A stretch of DNA of 41,318 nucleotides from Chaetoceros tenuissimus (taxonomy: Eukaryota > Bacillariophyta > Thalassiosirophyceae > Chaetocerotales > Chaetocerotaceae): the NCBI GenBank assembly GCA_021927905.1, contig BLLK01000079.1, positions 1 through 41,318 of the forward strand, read 5' to 3'. The translations under genes and the position numbers were made by a program. The notes under the pieces are model-generated. The model was not told the origin of the DNA and ran no database searches. It saw nothing but the letters and a program-made list of their open reading frames with translations. Of the stretch, positions 30,060-41,066 are shown in pieces; position 1 is the stretch's first letter, and each line of letters begins with the position of its first letter.

Positions 30060-32568
30060 ATGCTCATCTCTCGAGGAGCCCTAGCGAAAGCTACTTTACA
30101 CAAGACTAGCAAGGATGCATCTAGAGCCGTAGCGTGCACCTTGTCAAGTAATTACCAAAACAATAAGCCATTTCAACAAAGAAACATTGTTGGTATCTCC
30201 CATGCAATTGATAAGAGACTATACAGGATGGCAAAGGGAGTCATGCCTCCAATCTCTCAAACAGAACAGATTGCCCTAGGATCTGGAACTATTGGTTTTG
30301 ACAGAGATATTTTCACCGGATCTCCATCTCTCCAACATCTTGTTGACACTTACAAACCAAATGTTACGCAAGAAGAACAAGCTTTTATTGATGAAAAGGT
30401 TGACCACCTTTGTACTCTTCTCAATGATCATGATGTTTCTATGAAAAAGGACTTTTCCAAGGAAGCATGGGATTACATGCGTGATGAAAAGTTCTTTGGA
30501 ATGAAAATCCCTAAAGAATGGGGTGGATTGGGATTTTCAACCCACGCTGTAAGCCAGGTTCTTGCCAAGCTTGCTACCCATTGCTTCGACGCTAATGCTA
30601 CTGTTGCTGTGCCAAACAGTCTTGGACCAGGTGAATTGCTAGTCCGTTACGGAACTGATGAACAAAAGGAATATTTTCTCCCAAGATTGGCTAATGGAAC
30701 TCTGATCCCTTGCTTTGGATTGACTGGACCCCACAGTGGTAGTGATGCTACTAGTTTGATTGGAAGTGACTGTGTCGTTGAGATGAAAGATGGAGAATTA
30801 GGTGTAAGAGCAACTTTCAAGAAAAGATACATTACACTTGCACCTGTTGCTGGTGTTGTCGGTCTTGGACTTAACTTAAGCGATCCAAATGGTCTTTTAG
30901 GAGGCAAAGGAACTGAAGGATTCAGTGTCGCTCTATTGGAGTAAGTTTTCTGGGATTATTTCTTTTATGATGCCCTCCCGTTAATTTGAATCAATGAACT
31001 AATTATTTTTTCTTTCTTCAAGACGTGATCATCCAGGACTACGCATGGGGAAAAGACATATGCCTTTGAATGCTGCATTCATGAATGGTACTGTAGAGGG
31101 AGAAGATGTATGGATTCCAATGTCAATGATTCTTGGAGGCCAAGAAAGATGTGGTTTTGGATGGAACATGTTTGTTGAATGTCTTGCGGAGGGCCGTGGA
31201 GTAAGTCTACCAGCAGGATCTATAGGAGCTGCAAGATCTGTATCATCTGCTGTAGGAGCATATTCTAGAGTTAGAAAGCAATTCCGTGTGCCGATTGCCG
31301 AGTTTGGAGGAATTCAGGAAGCTCTCGCTTCGGCTGGAAGTGATGGATTAATTACAATAGCTGGTGGTGATTTGATGAATGCAATTGTTGATAACCACGA
31401 AGCTCCTATGGTCATTTCATCTGTTATGAAACAAAACTGTACTGAAAGAGGACGTCGCATTGTTGAGAAAGGAATGGACATCGCTGCAGGATCTGCAATC
31501 TGTCGTGGAGACAACAACTACCTTGGTAATGCTTACATGAGTCTACCAATCGCAATCACTGTTGAGGGAGCAAATATTATGACTAGATCTTTTCAGATTA
31601 TTGGTCAAGGTCTTACTCGTTGTCACCCTCACATGCTTGATCTTATCAAGGCACTTCAGGCTCCAAAGGCGGAAGAGAAACAAGCGACAGAGAAATTTGT
31701 TGAACAGTTTTACAAGATTGTTGGACATGGACTCTCCAACTTTGGGCAATCCATCACAAGAGGGATTTCATCAACTGTCGCTACCAAGACACGCTCAAAG
31801 TCTGCGTACAAGGATGGCGACAAACTTCTAGAGTATCACGAGAAGCAGCTTCTTCGTCTATCTGCTAACTTTGCCTTAACTGCAGACTTGTGTTTCACTC
31901 TTGGGGGGTCGCTCAAGTTTGAAGAATTGTTGATGGGAAGATTGGCAGATGCATTGGGTGCAATTTACCTTGGATATGCAACTCTTCACCACTACCAACG
32001 TAGACGTGGTGTAGAGGGATTAGAGGCTTTGACTGAGCATGCAATGCTTCGCTTGGAGAAGGAGGCACAGGATGCTCTTCAAGGAGCATCGAATAACTTC
32101 CCTGGTGTACTTGGACCTGTAGCAAGCACTGTGATGAAGATGGGATGCTTCCCTCTTGGAAATATGACACGTCCTTATAGAGAACCATCAGATGCTTTGA
32201 CCAAGGAAGTATCAAAACTCATGACAACTCCATCCCAGATCCGAGACTTTTTCCAAGAAGGAATTTATATGACACCTGAAGGATCAGGTCAAGTACATCA
32301 GATCTCTGACTTGATTCGAGCTGTACCAATCTGTGTCGAGGCGGACAAGATTGCTTCGAAGTTGAGAAGAGAAAAGAGAGAACCGACCGCTGCAGAGGCT
32401 GATGTCATTGCAGAAGCGGATGCTCTTCGTGATGTTTTGATCCAGGTTGATGTCTTCGAGCACTTGACTACTGAAGAAGGAATGGAGGGTTACACGCGCC
32501 CAGCACTTGTTGGAACAGAAGAAAGATTGAGTTCGATGGATCGTAAGAGATTTGAGAGTGCTGCATAA
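30060..32568 (+). CDS. FadE-type acyl-CoA dehydrogenase, mitochondrial, two exons
   Basis: The enzyme performs the first oxidation of fatty-acid beta-oxidation, using FAD. Exons are 30060-30940 and 31023-32568 with an 82-nt intron (GTAAG...CAAG, phase 2). The spliced product is 808 aa, close to bacterial FadE (about 814) and much longer than ordinary mitochondrial dehydrogenases (about 400). Motifs include MKIPKEWGGLGFS, VPNSLGPGELL followed by YGT, CFGLTGPHSGSDA (substrate/FAD loop), and RDHPGLRMGKRHMPLN after the junction. Further on are RVRKQFRVPIAEFGGIQEAL and the C-terminal region characteristic of FadE (DUF1974). The N terminus (MLISRGALAKATLHKTSK) is basic and hydroxylated, as in a mitochondrial presequence, and the C terminus is not a peroxisomal PTS1. 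The bacterial-type architecture suggests transfer or ancient retention. Confidence 0.92.
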
Positions 32569-32780
32569 TTTATTTTTGTTCAGCAAATGATTCTTAAAAG
32601 AAATGTACATGTAGTAATTATATGAAAAGTAAGATAGTTCACCCATTAAAAATGAAAACACTATCTGGATTGAACATTATTGACGAACAAAAGAAAAAAA
32701 ATTATAATTACAACACTGTCAGTTATGCTCCCCTAAACAAGTAATACTGTTGTAATATAGTCTTGGATTTTCTCTTCCAT

Positions 32781-35342
32781 TCATCGTCGATAGCGATCGT
32801 GATGACGACCAGAAGGTCCGTCTCTTGGTCCATCTCGCCAACCTGGAGGAGGAGGAAAATCTCTAGGAGGAGGAAAGTCACCTCTTGGTCCCCAATCACC
32901 CCTTGGAGGTCCTCTATCGTCATATCTTCTTCTTTCATCTTCATATCTTCTACTTCGCTCACGACTTCTTGAATGAGACCTTCGTCGACGATCTCGTCTA
33001 TCTCGATCACTGCGACGACCACTATCTCTGTCTCTATCTCTACGATCACGGTCTCTTTCTCTGCTTCTTCTACTTTCATCCTTGCCTTTTCTATCCCGAC
33101 GATCTTTCTCGCTTTTGTCTTTTCTATCACGACTTCTATCTCTTTCTTTTCTTCTTCGGTCTCTATCCTTTTCTCTGCTCGAATCGCGGCTATCGCGTCT
33201 ACTCCTTTTCCTATCCTTTTCATCTCGATCTCTACTGTAGCTTCTTCCCTTGTCTCTTGAATCTTTTTCATTTGATTTCTCTTTATCTCGAGATCGATTG
33301 GATTCTTTCTTATCATCAGATACTTCTGTTCGTTTCTCTGAATCTCGAGATTTACTCTCGCCTCTACTTCTGCTGCTACGTCTTTCATTATCTTTTCGAT
33401 CGCGGCTATCCCTACTATCTTCTCGCTCACGCTTCCTTCCCTTGCGATCCTTCTCACTATTGTCATCTTTGCTACTTTTCTCTTTATCTTCTTCTAAGGA
33501 TTCCTGCACTCCCTTCTCAGCTGCTTTGGACAAATATTCTCTGTAAGCAGTTTCATATGCCTCCTTTTCATTCTCACCCTTCTTCTTCGCATCCATACTA
33601 GCCTTTTGAGCATGTAGCTTGGCTTTCTTTCTAATAGGCTTCGTCTGGAACTCGTGAGATTCCCCCTTGATAGGTATCGTACCCAGTTCTTCAGGATTAG
33701 TAGGAGCCTGGGGTCTAGCTCTAAAGTATTGTGCTTCAAGTGCCTGTTTAGCTTTCCATCTCTTTCTAGGATCAAGTTCCAGTAATCTCTCAATGAGAGC
33801 TAGGGAAGAAGGAGATGATGTGAAGCGTTCATCTCCACCATACTTATCGCGTAACTCTGGTCTTGAAGAGTTGGAGAGTAGTTCAGCGGTTTCCTTGTCA
33901 TTTGATTTAACTTTTGGGTAATCATTAAGTCCTTCCCAGTTGCTATTTGGGGTCCCCATCATTTTGAATATGAGCTTAAGCTGCTCAATATCACTAGTGC
34001 CAGGAAATAAAGCCTTTCCAAGAAGCAACTCAGCAAGAATGCAACCAGCTGACCAGATATCAACCTTCTCATCATAGTCCGTAGCACCTAGAAGTAATTC
34101 GGGACATCTGTACCAGATGGTAACAACTTTGTTTGTAAACTTGCGGTCCTTATTTTGGTCCGCCAAGTCAAACCTGTAAATGTAAAAGATCGAGATAATA
34201 AGATGAAGAATTAGTCAAACATGTCTTTATTTATTAATACATGAGTATAGGTATACAATTACTGCTGGTCGTCAGCTGTAAAAGTGTACTCTAGTACACA
34301 AGACACTAACAATATAAAATATAAGGAAAAATACAAATAGCACTTACTCGTCATCCAAACTTCTAGCTAGACCAAAGTCAGCGAGTTTAATTTTATATCG
34401 TTCGTCAATCAAGATATTGGAACTTTTAAGGTCCCTATGAACATATCTTTTTTCATGCATATATTGCAATACAGAAAGTAATTGACGAAAGATACACTTA
34501 CTTTGCACAGGAGTAAATCTTACTCCCATGTCAAGTACACCAGATAAATCGTGCGAAATGTATTCTAAGACGAGAAATAAATTACCCGTATACTTTTCAC
34601 GTTCCGAAGATTGCTGGTCATTATTATTATTAGAAGTTTTCTCTTTTTTGTCTTTTTGTTGTTCATCCAATAAACGTTTCTTTTTATCTTCTTTATGCTC
34701 ATCTTCTTCATCTAACCATTCACAACCTTTACTACTTACTACTTCAAGCATTTGAACCATGTTATCGTGTTTCAAGGCTTTTAGAATTTTAATTTCTCTA
34801 ATGACAGTTTTGGGAATCCCTTCTTCCCTGGCTGCAGATGTGAGTCTGATCTTTTTGAGTGCTACAATTCTACCTTCGTCCCCACGATGATTTATTTGAC
34901 GAGCTTTGTACACTTGACCATAAGTCCCCTCACCTATTTGTAAGATTCGTTTGTAATGTGCAATTGTTCGTGTTTGAGGAATACACTTTTGAAAATATGT
35001 CGGAGGTTGTGGAGTTTTTTCTTGTGCTTGATTTTGTGGCAGTTGTTCTTGATTTGGAAATGATTGTGGTGGATATTGCTGATGAAATTCATAATGACTA
35101 GGAGGATAGCCTTGAGGCGGAGGCCCACGAGGAGGTTCTCTTTCTCTCGGTCTATCTCTGCCATTACGATGATCAGGTTCATAGTAACCATGACCGTGAG
35201 GAGGAGGAGGACCATTTGGACCTGGTGGACCTCTTCTGTAAAAAGGATCATCATTTATTGGTCCGCCACGGCCTCCATTGTAGTAGTCTGGTCCCTGCCT
35301 CCCATAGGCAGGTGGTCCCATAGCTCCTCCATTGCGATTCAT
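32781..35342 (-). CDS. cyclin-dependent kinase, CDK9/CDK12 (CDKC)-like, with RS-rich tail, two exons
   Basis: Kinases of this group phosphorylate the RNA polymerase II tail. Exons are 35342-34348 and 34173-32781, with a 174-nt intron (GTAAG...ACAG, phase 2) inside the activation segment. The product is 795 aa. A Gly/Pro/Arg-rich N region (1-125) precedes the kinase: [12 protein letters not shown] (136-147), catalytic K163, the PSTAIRE-position helix PKTVIRE (177-183), HRDLKSSN (302-309), DFG (322-324) and [15 protein letters not shown] with the T-loop Thr. An insert of about 45 charged residues sits at 207-250, before [13 protein letters not shown]. The last 260 residues are rich in RS, RD and KD. 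One oddity is RCPE in place of the usual RPPE. Splicing- or elongation-linked transcription control is inferred. Confidence 0.92.
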
Positions 35343-36447
35343 TTTTATTTCCCAAGAATTGAATGCAACAAACTAATACAGAAATTTTGAGTTGGATTGA
35401 ACAGCCAACACTGTGTGTATTGTAGTGTAACGATGAGCGATGAAGAGAGCCCCTCTCTGTTTTAGGAAAAGTTTGAGAAAAAAGGAAGAAGAAAAAAGAG
35501 GAAAAGAAGAGTTTTCAAAACTGGCGATCTGTCTAGCTATAAATAAGAAGAAAATTGGATGGTGACGTATGCGTTAGAAAAAATATGCTTCTTTTTCCTA
35601 ACTTGAAGTGACTTGAAAGAGTACGACAAAATGTACGTTCTATTTGTCAATTTGAATTGCTTGGAACGACACGCAGAAAGGAAGAATGGAATGGTAATTT
35701 TCTACAAATTATCATACATTACTTTATTTTTTCCAAGCAATCTTCAACTTAACCTTTACTTTAGAAAAGAGGTAAAAAGAAGATTCAATGGATTCGTTAA
35801 AGTTGAACATCTGTTGAATGTCTTATGGTGAACGCCCAAAAATCGATATCCCGCAATCGGCCAATCTCCAGAAAGCAGGAAGGAAGGAGTGAATGATGTT
35901 TCTTACGTACGAGCAATTCCTTATCTTTATCCACGTTCTGTATCCTTTTTGAGAAGTTCTAGTCTATATTCGCAATGTTTCCCTATCCAATAATCCTAGC
36001 TGTCGTTCATATTGGCAAAGTTGAACAAATAGTAATGATTTCAAGTATTTTAAAACAAATCCATTTTTGCTGGATCCATAGGAATGTTTCTTGTTTTAGG
36101 TACATTTGTCCCTTAACTGTCATTCTTCCTGCTGACGTTGCATTTTCAAGCAAGTCATGCATCTGTTATTTCCTCGGAGTGATCGATGTCTCGTCGGAGA
36201 AAAAGCAGATTGTTATCCCTATCGGAGTAGATAGTCTAGGACAAAAGTTGAGTGTCAATGCTTGCGTGGCGAGAATAAAAGGCCTAGACATCAACCAAAC
36301 ATCTGTTTTGTGTTTTCGTGCAGTGTAGAACTCTGAGAAACAACATGTGATGTGTGGGGAAGCAAGTTATGTTATGTTCACACAACTCCACTAAACTTGT
36401 CTTCGCTAAAGGTATATCTGCGGTCGAGCTCATATCAAGAATATAAC
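35343..36447. promoter_or_regulatory. Divergent region between the CDK gene and an unknown gene
   Basis: This is 1.1 kb with no secure gene. A 117-codon plus-strand frame (35975-36328) shows no recognisable feature and may be chance. TGACGT lies at 35563-35568 and AACGCCCAAA at 35831-35840, the same 10-mer as upstream of the cyclin. Confidence 0.35.
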
Positions 36448-37443
36448 ATGAGTCCTCAGTCATCCCTTTGCATCAGTAAGAATGTTGAAAACTGCTTCGG
36501 TTCCTGTGATGAAGGAGTTGAGCATGCTGCTAGGAGAGTAAGCCACTCCACCAGCCAGCTTGTGAGAGACGTCGGCGAAGCTTTTCACGGACAGATGAGC
36601 CAACATCATGGTCTCGCACCATCCGATGACTTAGCTAGCAAATCCAATCCACTCAGTGGAGTTACTTATGGAATCCAGCTTAAGAAGAGAAAGTGCAATC
36701 TCTCGGACAAAGTTCTTGACCAGTCCACTTTCAACTCCGATTTTCTCAGTGGGATCTTCCAAGATTTAGCTGAGGCAAACTCCGACAATCCTACACCCAT
36801 GTCTTCAGGTATCTCAGAGGCACACCTTATTGATAGCGACAGTATAGCTTCATCTAGACCGAACAAGAGAGCACGATTTTCTAGTTCTTCGCTGTCTAGC
36901 ACCAAGAGCTTCTCAAATCTTTCTGCACAGACCTCGGAGTCCGACTCCACTGTATCATCCTCGCTTTCCTGTCTACTTGCAACCCAAGCTTCTGCAGAGA
37001 TCTCTAATCCTGTGACCACGGAAAACACAGCAGAGAGAATTGTCGACACTGTTTTCAACGACTCTGTGTGTAATATCGGATTCCCATGTCTACCAACCGC
37101 CGTCAGCCAATCTTCTTGTTCTTCCAACAACCTAACTCAGACCGCTGTGCATGCTGCACAAGTCCTTGAGACCCCACTTACTTCCAATGTTGAAGGGGAA
37201 CAAGAAGAGAAAGATGAATATGGATGGTTTGTAGAAATGGATGAAGATTCTCTACACCAGCGTTTTGATGCAGTCGACGACGCTGCAAAGAACTGCAGAG
37301 CTATGGCTTGCGAGGCCCCTGCAGATCTTACCTTTGCACCAAACCTTACTCCAAAGAAGCCTGAGATTGAGCTAGATAGTGAGGTTGTATGGGCAAAGGC
37401 TGCTGATACTGTTGATGACGTTCTTGGAGCTGTCTTTTTCTAA
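36448..37443 (+). CDS. uncharacterised protein with YGWFV motif, probably nuclear
   Basis: The 331-aa product from the Met at 36448 is largely Ser-rich and disordered. The frame runs further up to 36352 but begins there with GTG. Two basic clusters (KKRK and RPNKRARF) look like nuclear-localisation signals. The ordered part appears to be the C terminus: EYGWFVEMD (about 257-265) and an ending of VVWAKAADTVDDVLGAVFF. Codon use in this frame is regular and favours C-ending and strong codons, which supports real coding. I do not recognise the family. Related diatom proteins may exist, but I could not check. No function is assigned. Confidence 0.72.
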   Translation: MSPQSSLCISKNVENCFGSCDEGVEHAARRVSHSTSQLVRDVGEAFHGQMSQHHGLAPSDDLASKSNPLSGVTYGIQLKKRKCNLSDKVLDQSTFNSDFLSGIFQDLAEANSDNPTPMSSGISEAHLIDSDSIASSRPNKRARFSSSSLSSTKSFSNLSAQTSESDSTVSSSLSCLLATQASAEISNPVTTENTAERIVDTVFNDSVCNIGFPCLPTAVSQSSCSSNNLTQTAVHAAQVLETPLTSNVEGEQEEKDEYGWFVEMDEDSLHQRFDAVDDAAKNCRAMACEAPADLTFAPNLTPKKPEIELDSEVVWAKAADTVDDVLGAVFF

Positions 37444-38383
37444 ATTTTGTGCCTTTCAAGAGTAACTGGAGGTTGAGAGAAGTACATATTGCTACGTACT
37501 ACTACATTCATACTTATTATACTTATCCAAAATTCACACGCACACTCAGGAACAAAAACAAAAAAATACATATCCTGAAACATGTTCTTATTATATTAGG
37601 CCCGTTGATACTTATTTCAACCTGTAACATTAAATCACACTTAAAAACTCTACAACATATCTATCTGTACATCACCTATGGTAAAGCCTTAAAAAGAGGA
37701 ACTATTATTCAATTCATTATTTGTCACATTTCAACGTCACAAGATTCCTTTGTATTCCAATGAAGGCGAAGTACTTGTTCCTCGAAAAGGAGAAGCTTTG
37801 TTTATCAATTATTTCTTGGAGATGCTCATTATTTTCAGGCTTGAACATCACTATTACCATCCATCATCCCATCCCGCCTCTGTTCAACTTCATGTTACCT
37901 TTGAACAAGTTCTACCGCTCCTGTACCTACTACTCCGGTAAGTCTTATCCTCCGGAAGGTTTACTTATCGCCATCCATTTTTCTCCATATTGGCAGGAGG
38001 CATGGCTTGTTTTGATTGGTGTCTTTCATTTCGACCAATGAGAAGCAGTTTCTCGGTTCCAGTACGACAAAAATAGATTTGTGTGATGCAATGTTCGATT
38101 TCTCGATGAGAAATGGCCTTGAATGCGTACGTCACTCTGTTCCGAACGCTTTTTTTGACCGATCATTTTACATGACTAGTCTCTAGCCGATTGTAAGCAG
38201 AAGATCGAGGAGGGACGAACGAGCGAACGACGATGGGTTCAACCTGTAACCACACTGCTTTTGTGTGTTTGATGAGTTGTTGATGTTATTGAGTTGTAGG
38301 ATTTTCTTCTTCTGTGTCTGATAATTCATTTACTTAATCGTCATAATAGCAACTTTGTTGAAACTTTCAAATTTTGAATCATC
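37444..38383. other. Intergenic region with a possible small spliced transcript
   Basis: No secure gene is seen in 940 nt. A splice-site pair with good consensus (GTAAGT at 37938, TTGGCAG ending at 37996) would join two short frames into an 85-codon reading frame running from 37760 to 38076. The predicted peptide has no known features. Confidence 0.25.
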
Positions 38384-38870
38384 ATGAAATTGTCGGCAAC
38401 TATTTTGATGCTTTCCTCTGCTATGAGCATGACCAACGCGTTTGCTCCATCATCACAAATCAGGCCTCCAACGAAGCTTTCTGGATACATTGAAGCAGAT
38501 TCTGTAGATGAAGAACTTGACCCAAAACTCGGAGGACTGGGACTAGCTAATGACAACGCAATTATGATTTCTGGAGATGTAGATAAGAAGGGGATGGCAA
38601 TAGCAAAGGAAATGAAACACTTTAAGCAAGTAATCAAAACTGATGTTTCAAAAATCGGAGGCAAAGTTTTATGTAAAGGAGAAGGTGCTGAACTTTACCA
38701 AGATCCAGGAATGTCTACAGACAAGATCATATCACTTGCACCAATTTCTGCTGTTGAAAAAATGTGGAGTTGCAGTGGTATCTCTAGATGATAAATCTGA
38801 TGGTAACATCTATTTCAACGAAGGAGAATGGTACACATTATCAGAAGATGATTTTGTAGATTTTGAATAA
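38384..38870 (+). pseudogene. plastid-targeted protein gene with one-base frameshift
   Basis: The first part (38384 on) begins with a signal peptide and a textbook plastid motif, TNA/FAPSSQ, followed by a soluble acidic-to-mixed region. The frame ends early at a TGA about 38789. A second frame carries on in exactly the expected place and ends at 38870 with NIYFNEGEWYTLSEDDF. The switch lies at a run of six A at 38757-38762; with five A the two parts would be one protein of about 161 residues. This could be a sequencing error, a mutated allele or a true pseudogene. The coding signal before and after the run argues against an old pseudogene. I recognise no named family; the ending resembles those of small diatom plastid proteins. 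Confidence 0.65.
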
Positions 38871-39362
38871 ATATGAAATAAACGTATAGATATTAATTAA
38901 TTTCAACGGGATATTTACAAACTAATCGAGAGGATTTGGAATATTAGTGAATGAAACACTTCATATTTCATGAGAAGTGATCAATATGACGAAAAAGTAT
39001 CCTCGTAAATTGCAGGTTGCAGAGCTTTTAGTGAAAGTTTTTTGCATTATGCCTCTATTAATCTTCCAAATGGTCGTACATGAACATACAGATAATAGTA
39101 AACCACTATAACTTCAAACATAAAACCGGGCCATCAGTTTTATTTTTCTTTTGGAAAGTTTGGTGATGTCAACAAACAAAAATAGTGTCAAAGAGACATC
39201 CAAATGTCCTAAGTAATGAGGAATGCTGGGAATCCAAAGCCGAGGAGGAAGGAGGAAAAAAGAAAAAAGAGTGAAGTACTTATTTTTATTCTACCATTCC
39301 TTCATATTATTATTCGTGGTTCGTTCAGATTATTTCTTTCGCCCTTATCAATACTCTACACC
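38871..39362. other. Intergenic region upstream of the cytochrome P450 gene
   Basis: This should hold the 3' UTR of the frameshifted plastid gene and the P450 promoter. The P450 frame stays open up to 39216, but the extension is polybasic and leads into the preferred Met at 39363. I see nothing else. Confidence 0.4.
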
Positions 39363-41066
39363 ATGTACTCTGCGACTAGAAAGTTTGGAAAAGCTTCTTA
39401 TACTTTAGGGTTTTTGCGCAAAACAGTGTCACCTTCATTGGCTTCTTCTCTTTCTCATGTGAGATTCCAATCGGATGTTGCAACTGAAAGTGCAGGCAAG
39501 TGTCCAATAACTGGAACTTCTTCTGCAGAAGCAACGGAATATCCACAACTGAAGAACGTCCCAGCATATCCTTTCGTAGGATCTATCATTCCTCAACTCT
39601 CTGGAGTTTCAACAAAACTCATGTCCGATCCATATGCATTTTGGCTAGACATGAGGAAAGACTTTGGCGATTTCTATTCATTGGGAATCCCTGGAACGGG
39701 GAGTGCCAAAGACTCGAGAGGAATCATTTATTTAGTTTCTGATCCAAAGGAAATGGCAAAGGTAGTTCGCAGTGGAGGATCCTATCCATCTGGAATGGCT
39801 CAAGGTTTATGGCTCAACAATAAATGGACGAACATGAGAGGGCTAAAAACTGGTGCGCTATTTCAGCAGGGTGAAGAGTGGAAACGTATTCGTACTTTTA
39901 TGCAGACAGATTTACTGCATCCAGAAGCTGCAAAAGGATATGTTGCTGGAATGGTACAGGCGGCTCAGATTGCATCGAAAGGTGCACCTTACTGCAAAGA
40001 CAATTTGAATCAATTTTTCAATCGTTGTGCGTTTGATTTGTTTGCTAGTATCATGTTTGGAGAGTTGACAAAGTCTGCTGATCCAAATTCTGAAACTGAT
40101 CCTGAGAACCACGAATTCGCACAAAATGTAGTGGATGGATTGAGTAATGCAATTTACTGTCTAATGGATCCATATGAGAGTATTCTTGGAAATGGATTGG
40201 GAATTACAACAAAAAAGCAGCAATACTCCTTTGACAAATTTGATAGTGCCTGGGAAATTGGAAAACGCAAAGTTGAGGAGTTTACTGAAAGAAAAGAAAG
40301 AGGAGAGTTAAACGAATATGAAAAGAATTCTTATTTGTTCAAAGCAATTGATCGTCAAAAAGAAGAAGGTAGTGGTGTCACTTTACAAGAAGCGCAGGAG
40401 TTAGCATTTACTGGATTATTCGCAGCAGTTGATACAACCTCAGCGATTCTTGGATGGAATATTTTCAACGTAGCAAGACATGAAGAAGTGCAGCAGAAGT
40501 TATATGATGAACTTTCTCATGCAGTATCTACCATTGGAAATGGAGAGCTTACAAGTGATGTGTTAGATAGAAGAAATTCCCCCTATTTGCATGCATGTAT
40601 CAGAGAAACTCAACGTTTGACTCCTCCTACGCCATTATTCATATTCAAGAAAGTAGATAATCCTCTCGAAGTGAATGGTGTACCATTAGAAGAAGGCGAT
40701 GTAGTTGGTCTCGAAGGATATAGCATTGGTATGGATGAACGATTTGTAGATAATCCAAAGGAATTTAGACCAGAACGTTGGCTTGCTGATGCTGTTTCTG
40801 AGAGAAAGGGCACAGAAAAGCAAGTCATTGATCATGCATTTTTAAAAGAGCCATTTTCGCAAGGAGCCCGCAGATGTCCTGGATCGAGAGTAGCTGCCAA
40901 TGAAACTCAAGTCCTACTCGCGCAACTAGTGCTTGATTGGAAGATGGACTGTCCAGTCAAGTCATTGGATGATATCAAATACTCACAAAAGACATTGCTA
41001 GAGCTTGAAGTTCCGCAAATTGAATTTGAAGCTCGCGCAAATTTTGGTGAGCAAGTAGCAGCATAA
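39363..41066 (+). CDS. cytochrome P450, mitochondrial type
   Basis: P450s are heme mono-oxygenases. The 567-aa single-exon product has every core motif: FAAVDTTS (I helix, oxygen activation), ETQR (K helix ExxR), FRPERW (PERF region) and FSQGARRCPG with the heme ligand at Cys505. The N terminus (MYSATRKFGKASYTLGFLRK) is a basic, hydroxyl-rich mitochondrial presequence rather than an ER anchor. The KCPITG and PQLKNVPAYPFVGSIIPQL openings resemble mitochondrial P450s of the CYP11/24/27 group. Those take electrons from adrenodoxin-type ferredoxins. The substrate is unknown; sterol-like or fatty-acid substrates are possible. The start at 39363 was chosen for the presequence; the frame itself is open to 39216. 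Confidence 0.93.
   Translation: MYSATRKFGKASYTLGFLRKTVSPSLASSLSHVRFQSDVATESAGKCPITGTSSAEATEYPQLKNVPAYPFVGSIIPQLSGVSTKLMSDPYAFWLDMRKDFGDFYSLGIPGTGSAKDSRGIIYLVSDPKEMAKVVRSGGSYPSGMAQGLWLNNKWTNMRGLKTGALFQQGEEWKRIRTFMQTDLLHPEAAKGYVAGMVQAAQIASKGAPYCKDNLNQFFNRCAFDLFASIMFGELTKSADPNSETDPENHEFAQNVVDGLSNAIYCLMDPYESILGNGLGITTKKQQYSFDKFDSAWEIGKRKVEEFTERKERGELNEYEKNSYLFKAIDRQKEEGSGVTLQEAQELAFTGLFAAVDTTSAILGWNIFNVARHEEVQQKLYDELSHAVSTIGNGELTSDVLDRRNSPYLHACIRETQRLTPPTPLFIFKKVDNPLEVNGVPLEEGDVVGLEGYSIGMDERFVDNPKEFRPERWLADAVSERKGTEKQVIDHAFLKEPFSQGARRCPGSRVAANETQVLLAQLVLDWKMDCPVKSLDDIKYSQKTLLELEVPQIEFEARANFGEQVAA

Noticed and set aside
32723-33466. 247-codon frame rich in Glu, Ile and Arg on the same strand as the CDK tail, and several long plus-strand frames opposite it
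   Set aside because: They are shadows of the repetitive RS/RD-coding DNA of the kinase tail in other frames; the kinase frame is continuous with the kinase domain.
35975-36328. 117-codon plus-strand frame with ATG start
   Set aside because: No targeting signal, domain or biased codon use; it lies in a promoter-like region upstream of a better gene.
37691-37941. Plus-strand frame with a prolyl-4-hydroxylase-like run VPRKGEALF
   Set aside because: The run resembles the C-terminal part of such enzymes, but the His-bearing sequence that should follow is missing. I consider the likeness accidental.
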